64,000 nucleotides of DNA from positions 248,001 to 312,000 of the forward strand of contig NZ_VRKW01000004.1 of assembly GCF_009746715.1 (NCBI RefSeq), in the 5' to 3' direction. Positions 44,808 to 53,195 of this stretch are shown here, one piece after another. A program made the position numbers and the translations under genes. The notes under the pieces were generated by a model. It searched no databases. It was not told the origin of the DNA and worked only from the letters and a program-made list of their open reading frames with translations. Positions within the stretch are counted from its first letter, which is position 1, and the number at the start of each line of letters is the position of its first letter. This DNA is from Ketobacter sp. MCCC 1A13808. Its GTDB lineage: Bacteria; Pseudomonadota; Gammaproteobacteria; Pseudomonadales; Ketobacteraceae.

Positions 44808-46993
44808 TTATACTCCGATTCGATATCAATTGTTGTCAGCTGCGACAATGCCTCTTTCAGCTGCTTCCTTGCTTGCTTGTTTCCGGTCAACTCCATCATC
44901 TCAACAATTTCCGACCAGCTTCGGTTTTGAATGACTTTAAGAATCACCACCTCGAACGTTTGCCATGGTACTTCAGCCACAGTCTTCCAATGTGGCAATC
45001 GGTTCCATAACCAATACCAAACCCAACGAAAAAGACTTGCAGAGCCATTTTCGTAAGTTTTATAACCTGCCAGATAATCGCTAAGAAAACGTTGATCACG
45101 GGACAAAAGCGAAACATTAACTGCACTTTGCTGAGCAGCCATAAAAACGACCTGTAGCACTAGATCGACCGGCAAGGCACGGTGTACATCGGTTAAATTG
45201 CGGGGCAAATCCTCGCTGAATCGGGTCATTGCACAAGCGTGTATCGGTGCCGAATATTCCGACAAGGCTTGCACAACCAGCGCAGAGTAGCCTCCGGTTG
45301 TCGATTCCCGCGTATAGCCCATCCTTAACAGGTGAAAATTATTACGCCTCCAAAATGACAATAACTGACAATTAGCAGAGAATACCGAACCAAGAGTATC
45401 TACCCGTTCTTTCTCAGCCTTCACTCGCAAGTGAGCGAGTAGCTGGCTGCCGAAGCCTTGCGAGTGCCAAAACGGCTGGACTGCGATGCGTATAATCCGC
45501 CAATGTCGCATCTGCAACGCGTCCTCCTGTCCAAGATGAACAGCCAAAGTTTGTGGCAATATATGCCCTTTCGGTCGACGTTGACCTTGCAGGATCCGGT
45601 GCGACAGGTCGGTGGGCAATTTCCCCTCTTCTGCCACCATGGCAACGGCAACCAACTGAGCCCCTGCTTTTAAAATAAAGGTGCGCACGTTTGACCCATC
45701 CATTAGGGTGCGCAGATCCGCCGGCCGTGTTTTATAGTGTGCGTTGGTCAATAACTCAAACACATCACCCAACTCCGCTTCCGACAGGCTTTCGTATTCC
45801 AGTTCGGAAAATTCGACAGAACCCGGATCGCAGGTCGCCGAGACAGCGTTGCCTGAAGGCATGAGCGCTGAATTAATCAAATCTTCCAGCCAATCTCCGG
45901 GCTGCCAACGAATGGGCTCTATCAGATTTAGTCTTTTCCAGCCCGGATATTCGCGATCCAATAACTTCTGAAAACGGATTTCGAAGCCTCGTCCTGTTCC
46001 TTCATAACCGCGCACTGTCGTCGCCATAACCACGCGCGAGTAATGCTTTAGCATCCTTACTAACAGGTCCGGCGCAATCGCTGCGGCCTCATCGACCACC
46101 AGTAAATCCGCTTCCGGCAAAGTGTCAAGCAGGTAGTCTGGAGCATAGAACGTGACGTAAGCGGATTGATCCGGATCCGCAAAACGCATCAGTGTTTCGA
46201 CGGATTCACGCCTGGGTGCGGTGACAGCGATCGTTTTCTCTTTTCCCCGTAACGCTTTCAGCGCCAACCCGATTGCTGCACTTTTCCCTCGGCCGCGATC
46301 CGCCAGCAAAACAAGCGGCCTGCGCCGATGCCCGCTTAATACTCCCAATACCGCTTGCACGGCTTCTTGTTGATCCGGCGTTATAGCAAAGCCGGATTCA
46401 GAAAGCGGCTCTGGCTGTATCCTTTCGTTATTGCAGATCCAATACGTCGCTTTGGCGGGCTCAGGCAAATGGGTAGGAAAAATGTATCTTTCATCTTGCC
46501 GGACTCGGACCACTTGTCGTGAAGAACTTAGTATTCCGGCCAACCTTGTAAGATAATTATGGGTTACCTGATTCGCTGTGCAAGGAACAACGGCAAGTGA
46601 TTCATAAAAAGGGTCTTCGAATTCAGGCAGCTCGGACAACGGGGGAAGTAGAATGAACATGCTCCCCCCCTGCTTGAGTGCTCCGCTCATAGCCGCTAGC
46701 GCATCAACGTTAACACCGGAAAAACCGTCAAACACAAGGTAATCCGCTTCACGACCCAATTCATGGTGAACCCGGTTCTCAGCAAGACGCCAAGCACTGT
46801 CCGGTGCGCGATGGGAGAACCACAATACCTGATGATCAATGCAATCGGTTTGAAGTTGTTCCAGGCAATCGGCCACCCAACGAAAACACCATTCGGAAGT
46901 ACCCTCCACCAGCACGGGCAAACGAAAACCGGCACTGCGCATGGCCTGGGATAAAATGAAAAAGGGTTCCGGAATCCGAAAATTACGATTCAC
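44804..46993 (-). CDS. tmcA: tRNA(Met) cytidine acetyltransferase
   Basis: 729 residues. TmcA makes N4-acetylcytidine at the wobble base of elongator tRNA-Met using acetyl-CoA and ATP. Order: N-terminal domain, helicase-like module with Walker A LADRGRGKSAAIGLAL near residue 228 and Walker B LLVVDEAAAIAP near 297, GNAT domain (HWRIIRIAVQPFWHSQGFGSQLL near 500), and a C-terminal tail domain. Overlaps pat (ATGA) downstream and the FAD gene upstream (ATGA). Confidence 0.95.
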   Translation of the reverse strand: MNRNFRIPEPFFILSQAMRSAGFRLPVLVEGTSEWCFRWVADCLEQLQTDCIDHQVLWFSHRAPDSAWRLAENRVHHELGREADYLVFDGFSGVNVDALAAMSGALKQGGSMFILLPPLSELPEFEDPFYESLAVVPCTANQVTHNYLTRLAGILSSSRQVVRVRQDERYIFPTHLPEPAKATYWICNNERIQPEPLSESGFAITPDQQEAVQAVLGVLSGHRRRPLVLLADRGRGKSAAIGLALKALRGKEKTIAVTAPRRESVETLMRFADPDQSAYVTFYAPDYLLDTLPEADLLVVDEAAAIAPDLLVRMLKHYSRVVMATTVRGYEGTGRGFEIRFQKLLDREYPGWKRLNLIEPIRWQPGDWLEDLINSALMPSGNAVSATCDPGSVEFSELEYESLSEAELGDVFELLTNAHYKTRPADLRTLMDGSNVRTFILKAGAQLVAVAMVAEEGKLPTDLSHRILQGQRRPKGHILPQTLAVHLGQEDALQMRHWRIIRIAVQPFWHSQGFGSQLLAHLRVKAEKERVDTLGSVFSANCQLLSFWRRNNFHLLRMGYTRESTTGGYSALVVQALSEYSAPIHACAMTRFSEDLPRNLTDVHRALPVDLVLQVVFMAAQQSAVNVSLLSRDQRFLSDYLAGYKTYENGSASLFRWVWYWLWNRLPHWKTVAEVPWQTFEVVILKVIQNRSWSEIVEMMELTGNKQARKQLKEALSQLTTIDIESEYK

Positions 46994-48114
46994 GTTTTAT
47001 ATTGCCTCACAAATTTCTGATCGATTCGATTTTTCCATTTCCATACCCAGTGGCCGCGACAATAAAACCATCCGCGGCTGGCAATTGCACGCTGATCTCC
47101 GGTGGCAATCAAATTCAAAAAATGAGATTGCGGGCGGTAATGGCGCAGCGGCCTACCTTCGGCATAGGCGAATAGATTATACGACAACACCGGTGCCTGC
47201 CGAACCGGGTAGACACCGGCTTTGGCAAGAGGCGGGTTAAATGCCGCAGTGTCGCCCACCGCAAAATGGCCGGGGTATCCGATTATCTGAAGGTTGGAGT
47301 TCACCGGTATATAACCTGATTCTGCAGTGGGCAAGCCACCGGACTCCAACCAATAATGGGCACGAGCCTCTGTGCACAGTAATAAAAAATCCACTGTCAG
47401 TGTGGACGAATCTGACAAGTGCGTCACGATTCCACCGTATTTTTCTGCCTTACCCACAGCAACAACGTCTAATTGCTCCATCACCCGGATGCCTTCGCGA
47501 TTAAGGGCGAAGTTAACCGCTCGCTTCACCCGTGGGTTGTGCGAACCCAGGATGCCATTGCGGCTAACCAAGTAGCCTTCTATAAACGGCAACCGATGCT
47601 TGGCTGCCAATATCAGCTCAATGCCCGCTACCCCACCTCCGGCGACTAATAGTTTTTTGCCTTCGCCCTGTCCCGCACCAGAGACAAACCCTTGCCAACG
47701 CTCTAAAAACGACAAGAGAGGTTTAACAGCGTACTTGCTTGTGTCACCCGACAGACCCTGTGTATTCGTTGCGCTGCCCACATCAAGCGATACAACATCA
47801 TATCGGACCCTGCGCCCGTCTTTCAGAACCAGCTGTCTGGTTGCCGGGTCCACTTGAACCACTTCCCCCTGAACCCAGCGCGCATTATGTTCCCGGCACA
47901 GTTCTGACAAATCAATCAAAGCCTGCTTAACCTCATAGTGTCCGGCCATCACGCCGGGGACCATTCCGGAATACACACAGTGCCTGGCGGGGCTAATCAA
48001 CATCAAACGAATCGCTTTCTGTGCTGCCTTATTCGGCATTTGCCCGGAAAAACGCCGGATCACTTCGATATGAGCGTGCCCACCGCCTGCCAGAACAACA
48101 ATTTGTTGCCCCAT
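46990..48114 (-). CDS. FAD-dependent NADH dehydrogenase-like oxidoreductase
   Basis: 374 residues from ATG 48114 (AGGA, 6 nt; the frame extends further upstream but without a ribosome site). Two-dinucleotide-fold enzyme: FAD motif VVLAGGGHAHIEVIRRF near residue 5, NAD motif LLVAGGGVAGIELILAA near 145, and FAVGDTAAF near 292. The HAHIEV version resembles the NDH-like module fused to SelD in some bacteria. It probably reduces a quinone or a small acceptor. It leads the unit with tmcA, pat and the deacetylase gene. Confidence 0.86.
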   Translation of the reverse strand: MGQQIVVLAGGGHAHIEVIRRFSGQMPNKAAQKAIRLMLISPARHCVYSGMVPGVMAGHYEVKQALIDLSELCREHNARWVQGEVVQVDPATRQLVLKDGRRVRYDVVSLDVGSATNTQGLSGDTSKYAVKPLLSFLERWQGFVSGAGQGEGKKLLVAGGGVAGIELILAAKHRLPFIEGYLVSRNGILGSHNPRVKRAVNFALNREGIRVMEQLDVVAVGKAEKYGGIVTHLSDSSTLTVDFLLLCTEARAHYWLESGGLPTAESGYIPVNSNLQIIGYPGHFAVGDTAAFNPPLAKAGVYPVRQAPVLSYNLFAYAEGRPLRHYRPQSHFLNLIATGDQRAIASRGWFYCRGHWVWKWKNRIDQKFVRQYKT

Positions 48115-48188
48115 TACTGTCCTCTCACTGGTTTTTTTCAATTTAATTCTATACTTACCAGTATGCATTGATATCAAGGCCAATTCAC

Positions 48189-48905
48189 ATGGACAGAAAT
48201 TTCATCAAGCGGGTACGGTACGAGTTCATCTTTAAATCTCATGAGAATTTTCAATATGAGGTGGACATCGACCCTAATACCCTTGAGCACCCGGCACCCT
48301 TGGGGCAAGCTCCTGAGTGGACAAACCTGGAAGTAGACAAGTGCCCTCATTGCCCGCTCAATCCAGAGACCAGCGAACACTGCCCTCTGGCACGGCGAAT
48401 TGCACCAATTTTAGGCTTTAGCGCTCACCCGGCTTTTGAATCGGTACAACTGAAAGTGCATAAAGACAATATGACCATCGAAAGTCAAACTACCGTTCAG
48501 GAAGCGTACCGCTCTCTTATCGGTTTGGTCATGGCGACCAGCGGCTGCCCGCATACCGGTTTCTTTAAACCCATGGCATGGTTCCACCTCCCTTTCGCAA
48601 CTCAGGACGAAACGTTGTTTCGGGCCTGCGCGACTTTTTTACTGTTTCAGTTTTTCGACCCTGTCGAACCCGAATCTGAAAACCATTTCACCGATTTAAA
48701 ACAAGTTTATGAGCATATACATATAGTGAATCAACACATTGCCAAACGACTAAAAAAAGCATCTGCGTCGGAGTCTACTTTGAACGCACTCACCATATTG
48801 GATATTTTCGCCCAATCATTCTTGCCCACGTTAAACCAATCACTACAGGAGCTGTCCTTTTTGTTCAGGCCTGGCGTGAACGAGGTGAGTTTCGATAACC
48901 CTTAA
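48189..48905 (+). CDS. Conserved protein with Cys-rich CPHCPL motif (DUF6901-like)
   Basis: 238 residues from ATG 48189. It starts with a strand-rich segment (RVRYEFIFKSHENFQYEVDID). DKCPHCPLNPETSEHCPLA near residue 48 has three cysteines in two CP..C units. VMATSGCPHTGFFKPMAWFHLPFAT near 117 is strongly patterned. The rest is helical. It appears to be a family found in Pseudomonas-like bacteria, tentatively DUF6901; no function is known. The cysteines may bind a metal. It precedes the diguanylate cyclase gene by 39 bp, on the same strand. Confidence 0.7.
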   Translation: MDRNFIKRVRYEFIFKSHENFQYEVDIDPNTLEHPAPLGQAPEWTNLEVDKCPHCPLNPETSEHCPLARRIAPILGFSAHPAFESVQLKVHKDNMTIESQTTVQEAYRSLIGLVMATSGCPHTGFFKPMAWFHLPFATQDETLFRACATFLLFQFFDPVEPESENHFTDLKQVYEHIHIVNQHIAKRLKKASASESTLNALTILDIFAQSFLPTLNQSLQELSFLFRPGVNEVSFDNP

Positions 48906-48944
48906 CCTTCAGAGTCCGCACCCATTTCAGGCTTTTTTGCGATT

Positions 48945-50549
48945 ATGCCGTATTTAAACCGCTTTTTTATGCCAATACTCGCTCTGCTCCTGCTGAGCGG
49001 AACCGTTACTTCCGTTATTGCGGCAAATGTGCTTGAGCTAACGGATACCCGTACCCGCACGCTTCAATCAGACCCACTGTGGAATCCCGCAGGCCCGTTC
49101 GATCACGATGCCCGAACCATGCCGGACACTTCGGCACTGGTTCCAGTGACAGCGATCAGCCCGCGCACAGACCTTTGGTATCGGTTCGACATTGTTAATC
49201 GCAATGAACAACAAAAATGGTTCATCAACACCACTAATTCTCTGGTTCAGCAGGTTACCGTTTATAGCCGCAATGGCAGGCAACTGCGCATTGGACAAAA
49301 CGGATTTAAACGAACCTATCCGTTTGATCTGACCAGCGCCGTGCCGCTGACCCTGGCCACCAATAATGCCACCACAATCTGGGTCAACGTGCAGGCTCCC
49401 TATATCGCTGAAACGGCACTTCTTACCCTTATGCCGCAAAAGCAATTTTTTTCACGACACTTCAATTACTCCAGCATGATCTTAATCGCACTCGGTGCGA
49501 TGTTGGCACTGGTTGTTTACAATGCGTTCTTGTACTTCCCGACCCGTGATCCCTCTTTTATCTGGTATGCAGGCTACCAACTACTGTGCACTTTCGCATG
49601 GGCGGTCCAATTCAAGGTTATGCTTTATTGCTTCAACGTAGGCCTTGACCAGAGCACGCTATACTTTCCCTTCTATATCGCGGGCGCCGCCAGTCTGATG
49701 TTTGCTATCACCTTTTTAAGGCTGCCGAACTCCGGAATAATCACCTATTTTATCCAGGCTTTCGCAATTGCCCTGGTGGTCTGTGGTGTTGTGGGGCTGT
49801 TTCTTCCTATAAAGCTTTACTATCAGATCCTGGCCGGTTCCACGTTTGCATGGTTGACGGTAATGTTGCTATTGGGCATTTGGCGTTACAAACAAGGGTA
49901 TCGACCTGCTCGATTCTATGTCGCCGGATTTGCCATCATGAGTACCGTGTTGGTGTTTATTCTAGGCGGCAGTCTGGCGGGTAACAGCCTGTTCGAAAAT
50001 CAAATGCTGTGGGCGTTATGGGCTCAGCTAATTGACGCTGTCGCATTGGCATTAGCGCTGGCTGACCGCATCAATTTCCTCCGTAAATCGAGGCAGCACG
50101 CGGATAAACGAGCCTCCACCGATCGCCTGACCGGACTGCCGAACCGTACCGCATTTGAACGCGACGTCCGCGCCTGGGAAGCCGGATACCACGATGGGGT
50201 TGTGCAGGAATTCTTTCTGACCTTCATTGATGTGGACGGATTGAAGCAGGTTAATGACCGCAACGGACACAACGAAGGCGACCGACTACTCACCTTGGTC
50301 GCACGCTGGCTCAGCAAACAAATTAATCCGCAACATATCTACCGCATTGGCGGGGACGAGTTCGTCATTTTATCTCGTAAACAGATGATGTGGAACCTGT
50401 CCAGCTTACACAACGAGCTGGATAATCAAGGCTTCCCCAACTCCGATCTAAGCATTGGCAGCAGCAGTTATTCTGAAAGCGGAAGTCGATCTGCTTTATT
50501 GAAACTTGCCGATGAAAGAATGTACGCCGTCAAAACAAGCAACCGGTAA
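48945..50549 (+). CDS. 7TM diguanylate cyclase (7TMR-DISM extracellular sensor + GGDEF)
   Basis: 534 residues. Signal-like N-terminus, then a periplasmic DISMED2 sensor (residues about 27-165, with LWYRFDIVNRNEQQKWFI). Seven transmembrane segments run between about 175 and 370. A short linker leads to the GGDEF domain: DRLTGLPNRTAFERDV near 385 and YRIGGDEFVIL near 466. The active site is intact and no EAL domain is present, so it should make cyclic di-GMP. I see no RxxD inhibitory site directly before GGDEF. Confidence 0.92.
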   Translation: MPYLNRFFMPILALLLLSGTVTSVIAANVLELTDTRTRTLQSDPLWNPAGPFDHDARTMPDTSALVPVTAISPRTDLWYRFDIVNRNEQQKWFINTTNSLVQQVTVYSRNGRQLRIGQNGFKRTYPFDLTSAVPLTLATNNATTIWVNVQAPYIAETALLTLMPQKQFFSRHFNYSSMILIALGAMLALVVYNAFLYFPTRDPSFIWYAGYQLLCTFAWAVQFKVMLYCFNVGLDQSTLYFPFYIAGAASLMFAITFLRLPNSGIITYFIQAFAIALVVCGVVGLFLPIKLYYQILAGSTFAWLTVMLLLGIWRYKQGYRPARFYVAGFAIMSTVLVFILGGSLAGNSLFENQMLWALWAQLIDAVALALALADRINFLRKSRQHADKRASTDRLTGLPNRTAFERDVRAWEAGYHDGVVQEFFLTFIDVDGLKQVNDRNGHNEGDRLLTLVARWLSKQINPQHIYRIGGDEFVILSRKQMMWNLSSLHNELDNQGFPNSDLSIGSSSYSESGSRSALLKLADERMYAVKTSNR

Positions 50550-50746
50550 TGACCCGCTAGGCGGTTCAATCTCGGTCATTCTTTCCCCTCCGTTCAAGCC
50601 TGGGATACATAGGTTCATTCTGAACAGCCGTATTCGGTCGCCAGATCCTCCCGCATACTCAATATCCGAAAAAAGTTATACAGCATGAACAGGATAGCGC
50701 TATCCAACGCAATAGACACCCTTCAACCTATACGATTCGCTGCCTT

Positions 50747-50953
50747 GTTTTCGCTCCAAACATCCAGATCAACAAGCTGGAGTACCTGTCTCGATTTGCG
50801 TTTAGGGACAGCACCGATACGCGCAAGGAACTGGGATACCAATCGCAAGATGTCCGCATATCAGTGCGGGACGCAATTGAATGGTTTCAGAGCGAAACCT
50901 TTGTTTCAGGCCAAAACGCAGACGTGCCCATGAAGGCAAGCGTTAATTATTGA
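50747..50953 (+). pseudogene. C-terminal remnant of an NAD-dependent epimerase/reductase (extended SDR)
   Basis: The intergenic region 50550-51020 has no intact gene. In one plus frame (open 50624-50953) the translation reads FAFRDSTDTRKELGYQ followed by SVRDAIEWFQSE, then TGA. This fits the C-terminal end of extended SDRs such as dihydroflavonol-reductase-like or HpnA proteins (pattern D..K.R.ELGY.....E.ALRDA..WF). Nothing resembling the Rossmann or YxxxK part remains upstream. The 5' part of the region (50550-50740) shows no recognisable sequence. Confidence 0.6.
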
Positions 50954-51020
50954 ACTAATCATAGATTTCTTAATCGGCATTTGTAAAGATTGCCCTTCTA
51001 ACTTACAGGAGGGCAAAACT

Positions 51021-51863
51021 ATGCTTGAAGATCTAATACCAAAAGACTTTTCACAAGAACTGCTTTTGGAGTGGGCTATTAGTATCGGAATGGCGATACT
51101 GGTATTCATTATCGGTCGTATTGTTGCGAACATCGTTGTTAAAATCGCACGTCATGCCATGGCAAAAGGCGGTATGGATTCTTTGCTGATTAATTTCGTC
51201 GGCTCCATACTCAAATGGGTACTGATGTTATTCGTCATCATTGCCTCCCTGGAACAACTGGGAGTCGACACCACGTCTCTGGTTGCTTTATTGGGTGCTG
51301 CCGGTATCGCCGTTGGTTTAGCTTTAAAGGATTCACTGCAAAACTTTGCATCGGGGGTCATGCTAATCGTCTTTCGGCCCTTTAAGGAAGGCGACTTCAT
51401 TGAAGCAGGTGGGGTAATGGGTGTTGTGGAACATATCGGTATATTTACTACCAATATGAAAACACCGGACAACAAAGAAGTGATTGTACCGAACGGACAG
51501 GTGTACAGCGGGGCTATCACGAATTTCTCTGCCAAAGCCACACGACGCGTCGATATGGTGTTCGGGATTGCCTACGATGCAGATATACGTCAGGCCAAGA
51601 ACATTCTGGTGGAAATCATGCAGCAGGATGAACGCGTTTTACCGGAGCCCGCTCCAGTGGTTGCGGTATCTGAACTGGCGGATTCATCTGTTAATTTTGT
51701 GGTGCGCCCCTGGGTAAAAGCTGCAGATTTCTGGGGTGTTATGTGGGATACAACAGAAAAAGTGAAATACGCATTTGATGAAGCAGGCATAGGCATTCCA
51801 TTTCCACAGATGGAACTGCATATGAACAAGCCGGAAAGCGACGACGACGCACCCGAAAAATAG
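51021..51863 (+). CDS. mscS: Small-conductance mechanosensitive channel (MscS family)
   Basis: 280 residues with a strong ribosome site AGGAGG 8 nt before the ATG. Three TM segments in the first 100 residues: ISIGMAILVFIIGRIVANIV, IVGSILKWVLMLFVIIASL-type TM2, and the pore helix LVALLGAAGIAVGLALKDSLQNFASGVML near 90-118. The beta domain (FIEAGGVMGVVEHIGIFTTNMKTPDNKEVIVPNG) follows. Size and pore Gly/Ala packing are as in E. coli MscS. It releases solutes at hypo-osmotic shock. A terminator follows at 51882. Confidence 0.94.
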   Translation: MLEDLIPKDFSQELLLEWAISIGMAILVFIIGRIVANIVVKIARHAMAKGGMDSLLINFVGSILKWVLMLFVIIASLEQLGVDTTSLVALLGAAGIAVGLALKDSLQNFASGVMLIVFRPFKEGDFIEAGGVMGVVEHIGIFTTNMKTPDNKEVIVPNGQVYSGAITNFSAKATRRVDMVFGIAYDADIRQAKNILVEIMQQDERVLPEPAPVVAVSELADSSVNFVVRPWVKAADFWGVMWDTTEKVKYAFDEAGIGIPFPQMELHMNKPESDDDAPEK

Positions 51864-51881
51864 AACCGAATAGCGTTGTTG

Positions 51882-51915
51882 AAAAAAGGGTGAAGCCTTG
51901 GCTTCACCCTTTTTT
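51882..51915. terminator. Bidirectional terminator between mscS and cold-shock gene
   Basis: Long hairpin with arms AAAAAAGGGTGAAG and CTTCACCCTTTTTT, shared by the two converging genes. Confidence 0.88.
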
Positions 51916-51916
51916 A

Positions 51917-52129
51917 TTACTCTGCAATCTGAACGTTTTCTGCTTGCGGACCTTTCTGACCCTGGGTAACAGTAAACTGCACCCGCTGGCCTTCCGCTAA
52001 CGTTCTGAAACCGGAACCGGAAATTGCACTGAAGTGGACGAAAACATCTGGACCATTATCCTGTTCAATAAAACCAAAACCTTTAGATTCATTGAACCAC
52101 TTTACTTTACCGAGAGAGGGGTTTGACAT
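51917..52129 (-). CDS. CspA-family cold-shock protein
   Basis: 70 residues from ATG 52129, preferred over ATG 52135 because AGGT stands 7 nt before it and the family size is about 70. RNP1 KGFGFIEQ and RNP2 DVFVHFSAI are both present, with GKVKWFN at the start and GPQAENV near the end. RNA chaperone that melts secondary structure. It has a 127-nt leader behind a strong promoter, as in cspA-type genes. Confidence 0.95.
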   Translation of the reverse strand: MSNPSLGKVKWFNESKGFGFIEQDNGPDVFVHFSAISGSGFRTLAEGQRVQFTVTQGQKGPQAENVQIAE

Positions 52130-52262
52130 ATCCATTACCTGACTTTTTCAACTAACCTGGAACCGTATTTCTGCCACCAAATTGGACATTACTACTGATG
52201 TTAACTGTACGTGAAATACAGATTGTCACGCTATCGCCACAGGACGGTAGCGTATCATTCCG

Positions 52263-52290
52263 ATTATAACTCCGCACACTTTCTCGTCAA
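52263..52290 (-). promoter_or_regulatory. Sigma-70 promoter of the cold-shock gene
   Basis: Minus-strand -35 TTGACG (52290-52285) and -10 TATAAT (52268-52263), spacer 16 bp. The start site would be near 52256, leaving a leader of about 127 nt before the ATG, the length class used by temperature-responsive csp mRNAs. Confidence 0.75.
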
Positions 52291-52296
52291 TGCTAT

Positions 52297-53127
52297 TTAC
52301 ATCCAATAGGGCTCGATATCGGCTTCGCTCAACTGGACGCAGATATCACGCCCTTGCTCAGGACATTTATAATCCAGTTTTGTTGCAGCAAGATGCAAAC
52401 CGTTTTTGCTTTTGACCCCGTATAGGGCATCCCCCACCACCGCATGCCCCAAAGAAGACAAGTGGCGTCTAATCTGATGCTTGCGCCCAGTTTCAATCGT
52501 GACCTCTAGCAGCGTCGTTTCAGCATCCCGGGTCGAATTAACAGGTTCATGCAGTTTCCGGTAACGGGTGATAGCGGATTTTCCATCTATAGGTTTATCA
52601 ATAACGCCCTCGTCGGGACGTATTAGGCCTTCTACCCTGACGTGATATACTTTTTCGACTGCCCTTTCAACAAACATTCTACTCAGCTTCGCTGCGGTCG
52701 TTTTCTGATGCGCCAGCATCACCAGCCCACACGCAGCCTGGTCTAGCCGGTGGATCAAAAATACTTTTCGCTGGCCATTAAAATTCAATTCGATCTGACG
52801 GATCAAACTGCAATGGTCACCCCACTGGCTTCCTTGGGACAATAAGCCCGGTGGCTTAAACCAGATGCTATAACGATTAAAATCTTTAATCAGCGAAGGT
52901 TTCGCCGGCGCAAGCGCCAACACTGTCTCATCATAATACAACCAGATCTGACTGCCGGAAGCCAAACCTGAGCTGGATCGACGCAAACGTTGAATTTTTC
53001 CTTTGCCTTTTTTTACCTGTAGCGCACCACAATTCATTGCGTGTTTTATACGGCCTTTAGACAAACCGGTTTCACTCGCAATGTAGTCGCAAATATTATG
53101 CACATCCTGAGTTAGCGTACGATGCAA
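52297..53127 (-). CDS. RluA-family pseudouridine synthase
   Basis: 276 residues as drawn from TTG 53127. It has an N-terminal S4-like part (GLSKGRIKHAMNCGALQV near residue 22), then the catalytic core: IHRLDQAACGLVML near 124 (catalytic Asp in HRLD), ETGRKHQIRRHLSSLGHAVVGD near 211, and LHLAATKLDY. It modifies uridine in rRNA or tRNA; the exact site is unclear. The frame stays open upstream to the preceding gene's stop and adds about 23 plausible residues, with GGAGGAG at 53213-53207, 7 nt before an in-frame ATA (53199) and 10 nt before ATT (53196). The true start may thus be non-AUG. Confidence 0.85.
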   Translation of the reverse strand: MHRTLTQDVHNICDYIASETGLSKGRIKHAMNCGALQVKKGKGKIQRLRRSSSGLASGSQIWLYYDETVLALAPAKPSLIKDFNRYSIWFKPPGLLSQGSQWGDHCSLIRQIELNFNGQRKVFLIHRLDQAACGLVMLAHQKTTAAKLSRMFVERAVEKVYHVRVEGLIRPDEGVIDKPIDGKSAITRYRKLHEPVNSTRDAETTLLEVTIETGRKHQIRRHLSSLGHAVVGDALYGVKSKNGLHLAATKLDYKCPEQGRDICVQLSEADIEPYWM

Positions 53128-53195
53128 TTGAACGCGCTTTACCGGTTGAGGGCGTTGGTTGTGTGAATCGGGCGACGCTTCCGGGGGGGTATTAA

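Noticed and set aside
50685-50933. 82-codon plus-strand frame in the mscS upstream gap
   Set aside because: Its translation resembles nothing, while the other frame gives an SDR C-terminal signature, so this frame is a shadow of the remnant.
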